From an uncultured Pelagibacteraceae bacterium (GTDB lineage Bacteria > Pseudomonadota > Alphaproteobacteria > Pelagibacterales > Pelagibacteraceae): a DNA stretch of 64,000 bases. Location: positions 124,001 through 188,000 of the forward strand of contig CACHEU010000001.1 of NCBI GenBank assembly GCA_902578935.1, read 5' to 3'. Shown in pieces: positions 9,190 to 17,662 of this stretch. Each line of letters starts with the position of its first letter. The first letter of the stretch is position 1. Both the position numbers and the translations under genes were made by a program. Below the pieces are notes generated by a model that was not told the origin of the DNA, made no database searches, and saw only the letters and a program-made list of their open reading frames with translations.

Positions 9190-9888
9190 ATGTCAAAAAC
9201 TATCGCGCTTGTTGATGATGACAGAAATATTCTTACTGGAATCAGCATGGCTCTTGAACGAGAAGGTTTTAAAGTTCAAACCTATATAGACGGAGAGAGT
9301 GCTTTAATCGGGCTCTCAAGAAACCCCCCAGACTTGGCAGTTGTAGATATAAAAATGCCTAAAATGGATGGTGAAGAATTGCTTAAAAAGATAAGAAAAA
9401 AAATGTCTATTCCAATTATATTTCTTACATCTAAGGATGAAGAAGTCGATGAATTGTTGGGCCTGAAATTAGGTGCAGATGATTTTATAAAAAAATCAGG
9501 GGGTTTTTCAATTAAAGTATTGGTAGAAAGAATTCGAGTACAATTAAGAAAAAAAGCCATACCATTGGAGGACTCAAAAAATTTAATAGCTCATGGAAAA
9601 CTTAAACTTGATCCTAATCAGTTAGAATGCGAATGGAATGGCAAACCTCTACCAGAAAAGCTTACGACCACAGAATTTTTAATTGTTAAAGAGTTGGCCA
9701 AGAGACCCGGCGTTATCAAAGAAAGAGCACATTTGATGGACATAGCATATAAAGAAAATACAGATATTGAAGATAGAACTATAGATAGTCACATTAAAAG
9801 AATTAGAAAAAAATTTAAGAAGGTAGACGAAAAATTTTCATCAATCGAAACTCGCTATGGAAGCGGGTACAGATGGAATATTAATTAA
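9190..9888 (+). CDS. chvI: Response regulator ChvI (OmpR family)
   Basis: A 232-residue OmpR/PhoB-type regulator closely resembling rhizobial Chv[43 protein letters not shown] (phospho-Asp), [27 protein letters not shown]. The winged-helix output domain covers about 135-232 ([19 protein letters not shown]). ChvG/ChvI control envelope and acid-stress responses in alphaproteobacteria. An oddity: the usual Lys-Pro pair after the GADDFI segment is replaced by KKSGGF, which looks like a two-residue insertion and loss of the cis-Pro, though the lysine itself is present. The stop overlaps the chvG start (TAATG). Confidence 0.9.
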   Translation: MSKTIALVDDDRNILTGISMALEREGFKVQTYIDGESALIGLSRNPPDLAVVDIKMPKMDGEELLKKIRKKMSIPIIFLTSKDEEVDELLGLKLGADDFIKKSGGFSIKVLVERIRVQLRKKAIPLEDSKNLIAHGKLKLDPNQLECEWNGKPLPEKLTTTEFLIVKELAKRPGVIKERAHLMDIAYKENTDIEDRTIDSHIKRIRKKFKKVDEKFSSIETRYGSGYRWNIN

Positions 9889-11426
9889 TGAAGTTAGTAA
9901 AAAGTTCATCCTCAATTTTAAGAAAATTTCTAATATTTAATTTTTTTGGATTTTTAATTTTAGGATTGTTTACGTTTTTTTATCTTAGAGGAATCCAGCC
10001 GAATTTGGTTAAGCAGCGCACTGAAAAACATGTGGTCATAATAAATAATACTTCAAATCATATAGAGAGACTTAAATTAAATTTTGAACAAAAAAGCATA
10101 AAAAATTTTTTATTATCAACGAGGTTTTTATTTCAAAATCTAGAAAGGGTTCAGTTTTATAATTTAGATGGAGATTTAATCGCGGATACAAATGTATTAG
10201 ATGTAGATCAAACTGTTTTTACAAAAACTGATTTAGTTTTAGAAGAAAAAATAGAAAATAATGCTTTACCTGAAAAGACAAAAGACAATATCAATGAAGA
10301 AAGCAGAACAGGCAAGATTGATACAATAAAGGAATTATTGGTTAAGAAAAAAAGCAAAGAACCATCAGTTTTTGAAAAAACAGAGGGTAATAATTTTTAT
10401 GTAAAAACCTTAGGCGATGTAAGTATAAAAGAACAAATTCTTGGTTATATAATGGTTACTGAGCAGGCAAACGAAATTTTAACAGCTGTTGAGGAAAGAA
10501 AAAATTTTATTCTAAGAACGGTTTTAGCAATAGCGATTGCAATATTTATATTTTCTATATTTCTAAATCGATATATTCTTAAGCCTATAGCCGGATTAGT
10601 GGCATATACAGAGTCAATTAAATCTAGAGATGAATCAATGGGTAAAATTGAAAAATTTCTGTACAGAAGTGATGAACTGGGACTTTTGTCTAGATCTCTC
10701 AATAATATGACAAAAAACCTACAACAAAGAACTCAAAGAGCAGAAAACTCTTCAGCAGATTTAGCACATGAAATTAGAAATCCATTGGCATCTTTAAAAG
10801 GAGCTTCAGAATTACTAGATAACACAAATGATAAAATAGAAAGAGAAAAACTAATAAAAATTTTAAGCCACGACGTTGAAAGAATTGAAAGACTGATTAC
10901 AGATTATTCCCAAATGCTCAAGGATGAGGCTTCCTTATCTAGAGAAAAAATGAAGGTTTTAGATATACAGAATTTAATAAAAAATGTTGTAGACGAATTC
11001 AGCAACAATAACTCTGTTACAGAAAAAAATATAAAATTTGTTGTTAGCAAAAAGGATTTAAATGGTAAAAAACTCAAAATTTTTGGTATAGAAAACAGAT
11101 TAGAACAAGTTTTGGCAAATTTATTTGATAATGCTGTTTCATTTAGTCCTAAAAATAGTGAAATTCTTATTAACATACAAAGTGACAAAGATAACATAAT
11201 TTTGAAAATTAAAGATAATGGTCCAGGTTTTAGCGAAGTTAATACAGAGAAAATTTTTAAAAGATTTTATAGTAACAGACCTGAAAAATTTGGAGAGCAT
11301 TCAGGATTAGGTTTAAATATTGTTAAAAGCATAGTGGAAATGCATGGCGGCAGTGTTAGAGCATTAAACAGATCCGATATTAAAAAGGGAGCGCAAATTG
11401 AATTGGAACTGCCAAAACGAGCATAG
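9888..11426 (+). CDS. chvG: Sensor histidine kinase ChvG
   Basis: A 512-residue membrane histidine kinase. It has an N-terminal membrane helix (about 12-32), a periplasmic domain of about 170 residues, a second helix (about 205-225), HAMP, then the H-box SADLAHEIRNPLASLKG (His about 300), an N-box (NRLEQVLANLFDNAVSFS) and G-boxes (IKDNGPGFS, GLGLNIVKSIVEMHGG). It is translationally coupled to chvI, as in rhizobia. The periplasmic part has a long charged stretch (about 115-160) with many Lys and Glu residues that I cannot assign. No periplasmic inhibitor gene such as exoR is adjacent, so the sensed signal is open. Followed by ahcY after a short gap. Confidence 0.88.
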   Translation: MKLVKSSSSILRKFLIFNFFGFLILGLFTFFYLRGIQPNLVKQRTEKHVVIINNTSNHIERLKLNFEQKSIKNFLLSTRFLFQNLERVQFYNLDGDLIADTNVLDVDQTVFTKTDLVLEEKIENNALPEKTKDNINEESRTGKIDTIKELLVKKKSKEPSVFEKTEGNNFYVKTLGDVSIKEQILGYIMVTEQANEILTAVEERKNFILRTVLAIAIAIFIFSIFLNRYILKPIAGLVAYTESIKSRDESMGKIEKFLYRSDELGLLSRSLNNMTKNLQQRTQRAENSSADLAHEIRNPLASLKGASELLDNTNDKIEREKLIKILSHDVERIERLITDYSQMLKDEASLSREKMKVLDIQNLIKNVVDEFSNNNSVTEKNIKFVVSKKDLNGKKLKIFGIENRLEQVLANLFDNAVSFSPKNSEILINIQSDKDNIILKIKDNGPGFSEVNTEKIFKRFYSNRPEKFGEHSGLGLNIVKSIVEMHGGSVRALNRSDIKKGAQIELELPKRA

Positions 11427-11430
11427 AAAA

Positions 11431-11446
11431 AATCAATTCCTTGATT
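11431..11446 (+). other. Small hairpin between chvG and ahcY
   Basis: AATCAA, loop TTCC, TTGATT forms a perfect 6-bp stem in the 51-bp gap between the chvG stop and the ahcY ATG. There is no T run after it, so it is a poor terminator. I looked for an S-adenosylhomocysteine riboswitch, common before ahcY, but the gap is too short to hold one. Confidence 0.25.
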
Positions 11447-11477
11447 AGAGTAAATTTAATTGTTAAAAGATTTTAAT

Positions 11478-12767
11478 ATGAGTGAAGATTTTAAAGTAAA
11501 AGATATTAACTTAGCAGAATTTGGTAGAAAAGAAATTTCAATAGCAGAGTCAGAAATGCCAGGTCTGATGGCCCTTCGTAAGGAATATAAAGGAAAAAAA
11601 CCTTTAAAAGGAGCAAAAATTTTGGGATGTCTGCATATGACAATTCAAACCGCTGTTTTAATCGAAACTTTAGTTGAGCTAGGAGCTGATGTGAGATGGT
11701 CTTCTTGTAATATTTTTTCTACCCAGGACCATGCAGCTGCGGCTATAGCAAAATCAGGAGTTCCAGTTTATGCTTGGAAAGGCGAAACAGAAGAAGAGTA
11801 TTGGTGGTGTATTAAAAAAACTATTGAAGGAAAAAAGGGCTGGACCCCGAACATGTTACTAGACGATGGTGGAGATCTTACCGCTTTAATGCATAAAGAT
11901 TATAAAAATCTTTTAAAATCAGTGAGGGGATTGTCGGAAGAAACTACAACAGGAATTAAAGCACTGAAAAAAATGGAATTAGAAAAGAAACTTTTGGTTC
12001 CTGCAATCAATGTTAATGATTCAGTGACCAAATCTAAGTTTGATAATCTATACGGTTGCAGAGAAAGCTTGGTAGATGGAATAAAAAGAGCAACTGATGT
12101 TATGATGTCGGGCAAAACAGCTATTGTTGCGGGATTTGGTGATGTAGGTAAAGGAAGTGCTGCCTCTTTAAGACAGAGTGGTGCAAGGGTGATGGTAACA
12201 GAAGCGGATCCTATTTGTGCCTTACAAGCCGCTATGGAAGGTTACGAAGTGGTATTAATGGATGAGGCTATAGGTGATGCAGATATAGTCGTTACAGCGA
12301 CAGGCAATAAGGATATCGTTACTGCTGACCATATGAGAAAAATGAAAGATCGTTCCATACTTTGTAATATAGGACATTTTGATAATGAGATTCAGGTAGA
12401 AGCACTAAAAAATTATAAATGGAGCGAAATTAAACCTCAGGTACACGAAATAGAATTTCCAGATAAAAAACGAATTATTCTTTTAGCAGAAGGAAGATTG
12501 GTGAATCTTGGATGTGCAACTGGTCATCCTAGTTTTGTAATGAGTGCATCTTTTACCAATCAAGTTATGGCCCAAATAGAGCTTTGGAATAACCATAAAA
12601 ATTATGAAAAAAAAGTTTATGTTTTGCCCAAACATTTAGATGAAAAAGTTGCGATGCTTCATTTAGACAAAGTTGGTGCTAAACTAACTAAACTCACAAA
12701 GAATCAAGCAGATTATATAAGTGTGGACGTTAAGGGGCCGTTTAAATCTGACAGCTATCGCTACTAA
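11478..12767 (+). CDS. ahcY: Adenosylhomocysteinase (S-adenosylhomocysteine hydrolase)
   Basis: A 429-residue cytosolic enzyme that splits S-adenosylhomocysteine into adenosine and homocysteine, closing the methyl cycle. Recognised by [25 protein letters not shown], the NAD-binding [20 protein letters not shown] and [17 protein letters not shown], with the expected C-terminal SDSYRY tail. The track begins at a TTG at 11460; the ATG at 11478 gives the usual start ([20 protein letters not shown]). It follows chvG and leads into tsaE-amgK-murU, the order found in many alphaproteobacteria, so the genes may share transcription. Confidence 0.97.
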   Translation: MSEDFKVKDINLAEFGRKEISIAESEMPGLMALRKEYKGKKPLKGAKILGCLHMTIQTAVLIETLVELGADVRWSSCNIFSTQDHAAAAIAKSGVPVYAWKGETEEEYWWCIKKTIEGKKGWTPNMLLDDGGDLTALMHKDYKNLLKSVRGLSEETTTGIKALKKMELEKKLLVPAINVNDSVTKSKFDNLYGCRESLVDGIKRATDVMMSGKTAIVAGFGDVGKGSAASLRQSGARVMVTEADPICALQAAMEGYEVVLMDEAIGDADIVVTATGNKDIVTADHMRKMKDRSILCNIGHFDNEIQVEALKNYKWSEIKPQVHEIEFPDKKRIILLAEGRLVNLGCATGHPSFVMSASFTNQVMAQIELWNNHKNYEKKVYVLPKHLDEKVAMLHLDKVGAKLTKLTKNQADYISVDVKGPFKSDSYRY

Positions 12768-12777
12768 AAAGTAGCCA

Positions 12778-13233
12778 ATGTTAAAATATAACTTATCTCA
12801 GATAGATACTATTTCTAAAAAAATTTTGTCAAATCTATCTAGTACAGACTGCATTTTCCTTTTTGGAGAATTAGGTAGTGGCAAAACAACTTTTACCAGA
12901 AGCTTAATTAACGGACTTCAGGAAAAAAATAAAGTTAATAAAACCGAAGTTCTTAGCCCAACATTTAATTTACTCTACGAGTATGAAATAAAATCGCTTA
13001 AAGTTATGCATTATGATTTGTATAGGTTAAAAGCCATAAAAGAGGTGGATCAGCTTGGTATTTTTGAAAATTCTGAAAATGCACTAACAATAGTTGAATG
13101 GCCAGAGAAAATAAAAAAAAACGTTGAGAATAGGCTTGAAATTACATTTTATTACGAAACTGATGAAAAAAGTAGAAAGCTAGAATTTCAAGGTTTTGGA
13201 AAGTGGAAAAATTTTAAATTAAATGCAATTTAA
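12778..13233 (+). CDS. tsaE: tRNA N6-adenosine threonylcarbamoyltransferase complex ATPase TsaE
   Basis: A 151-residue P-loop ATPase needed for t6A37 modification of tRNAs together with TsaB, TsaC and TsaD. Walker A is LFGELGSGKTTFTRSLI (about residues 28-45), followed by SPTFNLLYEYE and HYDLYRL, then IVEWPEKI, all typical of TsaE. The length is standard. The 3' end overlaps the AmgK-like kinase gene by 11 bp, and the pair is in the same order in many alphaproteobacterial genomes. The other Tsa genes are not in this window. Confidence 0.92.
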   Translation: MLKYNLSQIDTISKKILSNLSSTDCIFLFGELGSGKTTFTRSLINGLQEKNKVNKTEVLSPTFNLLYEYEIKSLKVMHYDLYRLKAIKEVDQLGIFENSENALTIVEWPEKIKKNVENRLEITFYYETDEKSRKLEFQGFGKWKNFKLNAI

Positions 13234-14188
13234 ACTTAAAAAAATTAGAAGTGATGCTTCCTTTAGGGAGTTTTTTAGGCTTCATAAAGGAAAAAAAACC
13301 TCAATTATTGTAGTAGCTAAAAAAGAACGTTTTAAAAACCTTATAGTTTATTCGGCAATCAATAGGTTTTTAAGAAAAAAAGGAATTTACACGCCAAAAT
13401 TAATTAGCCAACACTTCAAAGAAGGAATTATGGAAATCGAGGACTTTGGAAATAATACGCTTCTGCATCATGTAAAACGGTCTAAAAATAAATTAAATTT
13501 TTATAAGAAATGTGTAGATGTAATATTAAAAATTCAAAAAATAAAACCAGTAAGAAAAATTAAATTTGGTTCAAGTAAATATTTTAATTTAAGTACTTAT
13601 AATACAGCAAACTTACACAAAGAATCGAATTTGTTTTTTGATTGGTACCTTCCAGGAGTTTTAGGTAAAAAAAAATCTTCAAAATATAAAAAAATAATAA
13701 AAAAAGAATTAAACAAACTGTACAAAAAAATTTTTTTCAAACATCAATTTATTGTTCATAGAGATTTTCACGTATCTAATATTATGCCGGCTAATAAAAA
13801 ATTAGGCGTAATTGATACACAGGATGCTATTTTAGGCAACCCCATGTATGATCTTGCATCATTAGTAGATGACGTAAGAGTTAAAGTCCCTTCTCAAATA
13901 AAAAGGAAAGCATTTCAATATTATTTGAAAAATTGTTCTATTAAAAAAAAACAAATCAATTTATTAAAAAATGATTTTGATATTTTATCAATTCAGAGAA
14001 ATTTAAAAATTCTAGGAATCTTTTATAGACTTTTTAAAAGAGATAATAAACCACAATATTTAAAATATTTACCCTACACATGGAATTTAATTGAATTAAG
14101 AATGAAAAATAAAATTTTTAAAAATTTAGAAATAACACTTAAAGAGGTTGTAAATAAAAAAATGAGAAAAAAAAGAAATTTTAAATGA
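13223..14188 (+). CDS. amgK: AmgK-like sugar kinase (aminoglycoside phosphotransferase family)
   Basis: A 321-residue protein of the APH/choline-kinase fold. The catalytic loop is FIVHRDFHVSNIM (about residue 180) and the metal-binding Asp is in GVIDTQDAILGNPMYDL (about 200). AmgK phosphorylates the anomeric carbon of N-acetylmuramic acid (and GlcNAc) so that MurU can convert it to UDP-MurNAc in the peptidoglycan-recycling bypass of the fosfomycin target. The following overlapping gene is a MurU-like nucleotidyltransferase, which supports the role. The protein is very Lys-rich and the N-terminal region is poorly conserved, so the specific substrate is inferred from context. Confidence 0.78.
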   Translation: MQFKLKKIRSDASFREFFRLHKGKKTSIIVVAKKERFKNLIVYSAINRFLRKKGIYTPKLISQHFKEGIMEIEDFGNNTLLHHVKRSKNKLNFYKKCVDVILKIQKIKPVRKIKFGSSKYFNLSTYNTANLHKESNLFFDWYLPGVLGKKKSSKYKKIIKKELNKLYKKIFFKHQFIVHRDFHVSNIMPANKKLGVIDTQDAILGNPMYDLASLVDDVRVKVPSQIKRKAFQYYLKNCSIKKKQINLLKNDFDILSIQRNLKILGIFYRLFKRDNKPQYLKYLPYTWNLIELRMKNKIFKNLEITLKEVVNKKMRKKRNFK

Positions 14189-14883
14189 AAATAAAAAAAG
14201 CAATAATTTTAGGAGCGGGTTTTGGAAAAAGGATGCGTCCCATTACCAAAAAAATTCCAAAACCACTTGTTAAGATTAAGGGCGTAACATTATTAGAAAA
14301 TAGTATTAAATTTCTAAACTCTTTAGGCGTTAAAAATATTGTAGTTAATGCTCACCATCTTCATAAAGAGATTGTTAGCTTTATAAGAACAAAGAAGTTT
14401 AATTCAAGAGTACATGTGGTTGTTGAGAAGGGAAAAATTTTAGACACAGGTGGAGGAATTTTAAATGCATCAAAAAAATTTAAAAAACAAATATTTTTTG
14501 TTTTAAATCCAGATACTATTTGGAGAAAAGGATATAAGAAGGAATTTAGAAAACTTGAGAAAGTCTATTTGAAAAATAAAAAACCAACTATGCTTTTGGT
14601 ATCAAAAAATAAAAGTTACGACAGGTCATTCAAGGGTGATTTTAATTTAAATTCTAAAAATCAAATTTTAAGACAAAAAAATAACAAATTTATTTTTACC
14701 GGAGCTCAAATTATTGATAGATCAGTTTTCAAAAAAAGAAAAATTAAACCCTTTTCTATAAATAAAGTTTGGGATGATTTAATAAAGAACAAAGAACTTT
14801 TCGGCGTTACTAGTAGACAAAAATTTTTTCATATAAATAGCTACAAAATATATAAAAAACTAAATAAAAAAATTATTGATTAG
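14185..14883 (+). CDS. murU: MurU-like nucleotidyltransferase
   Basis: A 232-residue NTP_transferase. The nucleotide-binding start is KAIILGAGFGKRMRPITKKIPKPLVKIKG, followed by NAHHLHKEI and LNPDTIW (the metal Asp). MurU transfers UMP to MurNAc-1-phosphate. The start overlaps the AmgK-like gene by 4 bp (ATGA), and kinase plus uridylyltransferase is the recognised cell-wall recycling pair. The usual Gly-rich loop GTRLRP appears as GKRMRP. It overlaps the convergent gpmA by 11 bp. Alternative: another sugar-1-phosphate nucleotidyltransferase, less likely given the pairing. Confidence 0.8.
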   Translation: MKIKKAIILGAGFGKRMRPITKKIPKPLVKIKGVTLLENSIKFLNSLGVKNIVVNAHHLHKEIVSFIRTKKFNSRVHVVVEKGKILDTGGGILNASKKFKKQIFFVLNPDTIWRKGYKKEFRKLEKVYLKNKKPTMLLVSKNKSYDRSFKGDFNLNSKNQILRQKNNKFIFTGAQIIDRSVFKKRKIKPFSINKVWDDLIKNKELFGVTSRQKFFHINSYKIYKKLNKKIID

Positions 14884-15586
14884 ATATTATTTCGGTTTTT
14901 CTAGATTCGTCTAAATATTTTGCACTTGAAAACTTACCTGAGTCATTAAAATCAATTACCAAAGGGTTTCCCGTTGGTATTTCAAGTAAATTAATACTTT
15001 TATCAGATATATTAAAAATTTTTTTCCCTAGAGCTCTAATTGTGTTTCCATGCGCTGAAAGCATAACATTCTTGTTTTGTTTGAGATGTTTTTCTATATG
15101 TTTCTCGAAATAGGGCACAACACGATCGTAAGTATTTTTCAAAGATTCAGTGTTAGGTATATTTTTTAGATCTTTATATAAGGGGTCTTTGTGTGAATTG
15201 TATTTAGAATTCCTATCTAGGTTCGGCGGAGGAATGTCCCAAGACCTTCTGTATTTTTTAAACTTTTCTTCACCCAGTTTTTTTTTCGTTTCGGTTTTAT
15301 TTAAACCTGTTAGAGCTCCATAATGTCTTTCATTAAGCTCCCAAGCTTTCGTGTACTTGCTATCTTTTCCAAGAACTTTCAACACTATCTCTAATGTGTC
15401 TATTGCTCGTTTAAGATAGGAGGTAAAGGAGATATCAAAATTTATATTTAACTCCTGTAATAATTTTCCAGATTTTTCGGCTTCTTGCACGCCTTTTTCT
15501 GATAGATCGACATCAACCCAGCCCGTGAAACGATTCTCTGCATTCCAAGTACTCTGTCCGTGTCTAATTGCTATGAGTTTACTCAT
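14873..15586 (-). CDS. gpmA: 2,3-bisphosphoglycerate-dependent phosphoglycerate mutase
   Basis: A 237-residue glycolytic mutase interconverting 3- and 2-phosphoglycerate. It starts with LIAIRHGQSTWNAENRFTGWVDVDLSEKG, with the phospho-His in RHG, then the ELNERHYGALTGLNK segment, RRSWDIPPP, and the second catalytic His in SAHGNTIRALGK. Length and motifs fit GpmA rather than a generic phosphatase. Transcribed alone on the reverse strand; its 3' end overlaps murU by 11 bp. The 35-bp divergent gap to cutA is almost pure A/T with repeated AATATATT, a likely promoter pair. Confidence 0.95.
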   Translation of the reverse strand: MSKLIAIRHGQSTWNAENRFTGWVDVDLSEKGVQEAEKSGKLLQELNINFDISFTSYLKRAIDTLEIVLKVLGKDSKYTKAWELNERHYGALTGLNKTETKKKLGEEKFKKYRRSWDIPPPNLDRNSKYNSHKDPLYKDLKNIPNTESLKNTYDRVVPYFEKHIEKHLKQNKNVMLSAHGNTIRALGKKIFNISDKSINLLEIPTGNPLVIDFNDSGKFSSAKYLDESRKTEIISNQ

Positions 15587-15621
15587 TGAATATAATATAT
15601 TTAATATATTAAATTATTAAT

Positions 15622-15936
15622 ATGAAGGGTATTAAATTCTTTTACATTACTTGTCCGAAAAAAAAGGAAGCACACAAAATAGCTGCATTTCTTGTAAAAA
15701 AGAAACTAGTAGCTTGCGCAAATATTATTCACAACGTTGATTCAGTATTTACTTGGAAGGGAAAAGTAACAAAGGCAAAAGAAATTTTAGTTGTTGGTAA
15801 GACGATGAACAAAAATGTTCAAAAAATTATCAAAAGTGTAAAAAAATTACACAGCTACGAAGTTCCATGTGTTATTTTTTTTGATATTAAAAACGGAAAT
15901 ACAGATTTTCTAAAATGGATTATAAAATCCGTATAG
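15622..15936 (+). CDS. cutA: Divalent-cation tolerance protein CutA
   Basis: A 104-residue protein of the CutA1 family, which forms a very stable trimer with a ferredoxin-like fold. Typical segments are FYITCPKKKEAHKIAAFLVKKKLVACANI and VFTWKGKVTKAKEILVVGKT, then LHSYEVPCVIFFDI. Linked to copper tolerance in E. coli but with an uncertain biochemical role. It is the first gene of a tightly packed forward run (cutA, vanZ-like, zeta subunit, nuclease, SLT lipoprotein). Its 3' end overlaps the next gene by 22 bp. Confidence 0.92.
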   Translation: MKGIKFFYITCPKKKEAHKIAAFLVKKKLVACANIIHNVDSVFTWKGKVTKAKEILVVGKTMNKNVQKIIKSVKKLHSYEVPCVIFFDIKNGNTDFLKWIIKSV

Positions 15937-16313
15937 TTCGTTATTTATATTATTTTTCTTTTACAGGTTTATTAATTTTATACTTGTTTCCTGGTAGCTT
16001 AATCGGATATTTTCTTTACGGAGATTTTGCACGACAACCAGATTTCATTCCAAATCCATTGGGAACATCAATTAACCATGCGCTGGCCTTTTTTTATTTG
16101 TCAATACTTGGTTTAATTAGTTACATGAGAGGAAGTGGTTTTAAGCATACTTTAATTTTTCTGATAGCTCTATCGCTAATATTAGAATTATCCCACTTAA
16201 TTATACCCAATAGATCTTTTCAATCTTTAGATCTTTTATCAAATTTACTTGGAACATTATTAGCTATTGTTATAATATTTTTTTATAAAAGGTTAAAAAA
16301 TGGAAAAATTTGA
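15915..16313 (+). CDS. VanZ-like small membrane protein
   Basis: A 132-residue integral membrane protein with four predicted hydrophobic helices. The layout fits the VanZ-like family: LLILYLFPGSLIGYF, then a polar loop with PNPLGTSINHALAFFYLSILGLI, and near the end ELSHLIIPNRSFQSLDLLSNLLGTLLAI, where the family keeps E-x-x-Q/H...R and D-x-x-N-x-x-G. Function unknown in most bacteria; VanZ itself gives low-level teicoplanin resistance. It overlaps cutA upstream and the zeta-subunit gene downstream, so translation is probably coupled. Confidence 0.75.
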   Translation: MDYKIRIVRYLYYFSFTGLLILYLFPGSLIGYFLYGDFARQPDFIPNPLGTSINHALAFFYLSILGLISYMRGSGFKHTLIFLIALSLILELSHLIIPNRSFQSLDLLSNLLGTLLAIVIIFFYKRLKNGKI

Positions 16314-16608
16314 CGAACGAAAAAAGTCCTTTGAGAAAAAATTTGCTCATGATGAAGAATTAAAATTCAAAGTTGCCGCAAAAAGAAATAAATATCTTGG
16401 TCAGTGGGTATCCCAGAAACTTGGATATGATTCAGAAAAGGAAAAAGAATATATTCAATCTGTAATTAAAGCTGATTTTCAAGAAGCAGGGGATGAAGAT
16501 GTTTTTAGAAAAATTCAAGCAGATCTAAAAGGTCAAAATGTTTCAGATGAAGACATCAGAAAAAAAATGAAAGAATTTGATGAAAAAGCTAAGTCTGATT
16601 TTATTTAG
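16300..16608 (+). CDS. F1-ATPase inhibitor zeta subunit (DUF1476 family)
   Basis: A 102-residue all-helical protein matching the alphaproteobacterial zeta subunit that blocks ATP hydrolysis by F1. The recognisable start is FDERKKSFEKKFAHDEELKFKVAAKRNKYLGQWVSQKLG, the inhibitory helix, and IKADFQEAGDEDVFRKIQADL follows, all characteristic of the family known from Paracoccus. It would keep ATP synthase from running backward when the proton gradient is low. The atp operon is not in this window. It overlaps the VanZ-like gene by 14 bp and the nuclease gene by 29 bp. Confidence 0.92.
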   Translation: MEKFDERKKSFEKKFAHDEELKFKVAAKRNKYLGQWVSQKLGYDSEKEKEYIQSVIKADFQEAGDEDVFRKIQADLKGQNVSDEDIRKKMKEFDEKAKSDFI

Positions 16609-17044
16609 CATCATAATTTTAATTAATTTTTCATTTACAAACAGTTCAGAAAAAAATGTTGTCAAAGGAAAAGCAAGAATCATTGATGGTGATACAATTG
16701 AAATTAACAAAGAAAAAATTCGTTTTGGGGGAATAAATTCTCCTGAAAGAAAAGAAATTGGATATAGATTAGCCAAAGATAAGCTTATAGAGAAAATATC
16801 CAACAATATCCTCACTTGTGTAAGAGAGAAAAATAAAGACAAGTATCGAAGAACGGTAGCCGAATGTTTTATTAATGGAGAGAGTCTCTCATCCTTTATG
16901 GTTAAAAATGGGTACGCTTGCGATTATATGTACTATTCGAAAGGTAAGTACGCCAAAGAACAAAAATATGCCAAAGCTAACAAATTAGGTGTCTGGAAAA
17001 TGAAATATAATACTTCGTGGGAAAATAAATGCAGAAAAAAATAA
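16580..17044 (+). CDS. Secreted thermonuclease-like (SNase) protein
   Basis: A 154-residue protein starting with a hydrophobic signal segment (LSLILFSIIILINFSF), then a staphylococcal-nuclease domain: ARIIDGDTIEI (metal Asp), IRFGGINSPER (Arg and Glu), DKYRRTVAECF (second Arg) and FMVKNGYACDYMYYSKGKYAKEQKYAKANKLGVW. The catalytic Arg/Glu/Arg set is present. Probably periplasmic or exported, degrading nucleic acid, which could supply phosphate or nucleosides. The track starts at a TTG at 16577; the next codon is ATG at 16580. It overlaps the zeta subunit gene by 29 bp. Confidence 0.85.
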   Translation: MKKLSLILFSIIILINFSFTNSSEKNVVKGKARIIDGDTIEINKEKIRFGGINSPERKEIGYRLAKDKLIEKISNNILTCVREKNKDKYRRTVAECFINGESLSSFMVKNGYACDYMYYSKGKYAKEQKYAKANKLGVWKMKYNTSWENKCRKK

Positions 17045-17060
17045 ACCATTTATAATGGTT
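17044..17060 (+). other. Short hairpin before the SLT lipoprotein gene
   Basis: AACCATT, loop TAT, AATGGTT makes a perfect 7-bp stem in the gap between the nuclease stop and the GTG start at 17063. There is no T tract. It sits where a ribosome site would be, so it could lower translation of the lipoprotein, or be chance in AT-rich DNA. Confidence 0.25.
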
Positions 17061-17062
17061 GT

Positions 17063-17662
17063 GTGATTCGAAAAACAAATTTTTATTTATTAATTTTATT
17101 ATTCTTTGTTGCTGCCTGTTCCTCTGTTCCTAAAAATACAAAAAATAGCTGTGCAATTTTTGAAGATCGTTATTTATGGTACAAACATACCAAAAAGGTT
17201 GAAGAGAAGTGGGGTGTTCCAGTTTATATTCAGCTGGCATTTGTGAAAAAAGAAAGCGGGTTCGATTGGTTGGCAAAACCTCCTCGTCACAAATTGTTTA
17301 AAGTTATTCCCTATAAGCGTAAATCAAGTTCTTTTGGTTATTCTCAAGCTATTAAAGGTACCTGGGCACAATATAAAAAAGAAACTGGAAACAAATATGC
17401 TACCAGGGCAAGATTTAAAGACTCAGTTGATTTTATTGGTTGGTACGTAAATAAAACCCATAAATTATTGAAAATACCTAAGAATGATGCTTATAGGCAG
17501 TACCTGGCTTATTATAAGGGCTGGGGTGATTACAAAAACTACTCAAAAGATAAAAAAGCAATCATATACGCGAAATCTACAAAGGATATTGCTTCCACTT
17601 ATAGAAAACAGCTCACAATGTGCAGAGATAAGCTAAATAGAAAAAAATATATTATTTACTAA
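17063..17662 (+). CDS. Lipoprotein with lysozyme-like/SLT transglycosylase fold
   Basis: A 199-residue outer-envelope lipoprotein. A signal segment ends in the lipobox FFVAACSS (Cys about residue 19). The mature part has WGVPVYIQLAFVKKESGFDW, the catalytic-Glu segment of transglycosylases, then RHKLFKVIPYKRKSSSFGYSQAIKGTWAQYKKETG and DSVDFIGWYVNKTHK. This arrangement, with a basic loop between the Glu and the GYSQA motif, is a widespread but uncharacterised proteobacterial lipoprotein family. A role in peptidoglycan turnover is inferred. GTG start at 17063; no strong Shine-Dalgarno. Overlaps the RND gene by 11 bp at the 3' ends. Confidence 0.8.
   Translation: MIRKTNFYLLILLFFVAACSSVPKNTKNSCAIFEDRYLWYKHTKKVEEKWGVPVYIQLAFVKKESGFDWLAKPPRHKLFKVIPYKRKSSSFGYSQAIKGTWAQYKKETGNKYATRARFKDSVDFIGWYVNKTHKLLKIPKNDAYRQYLAYYKGWGDYKNYSKDKKAIIYAKSTKDIASTYRKQLTMCRDKLNRKKYIIY

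Noticed and set aside
11427-11477. SAH riboswitch before ahcY
   Set aside because: The gap is about 50 bp and holds only a 6-bp hairpin, too little for that aptamer.
15587-15621. AATATATT repeats as an origin or att site
   Set aside because: Only 35 bp, between divergent genes; an AT-rich promoter region explains it better.
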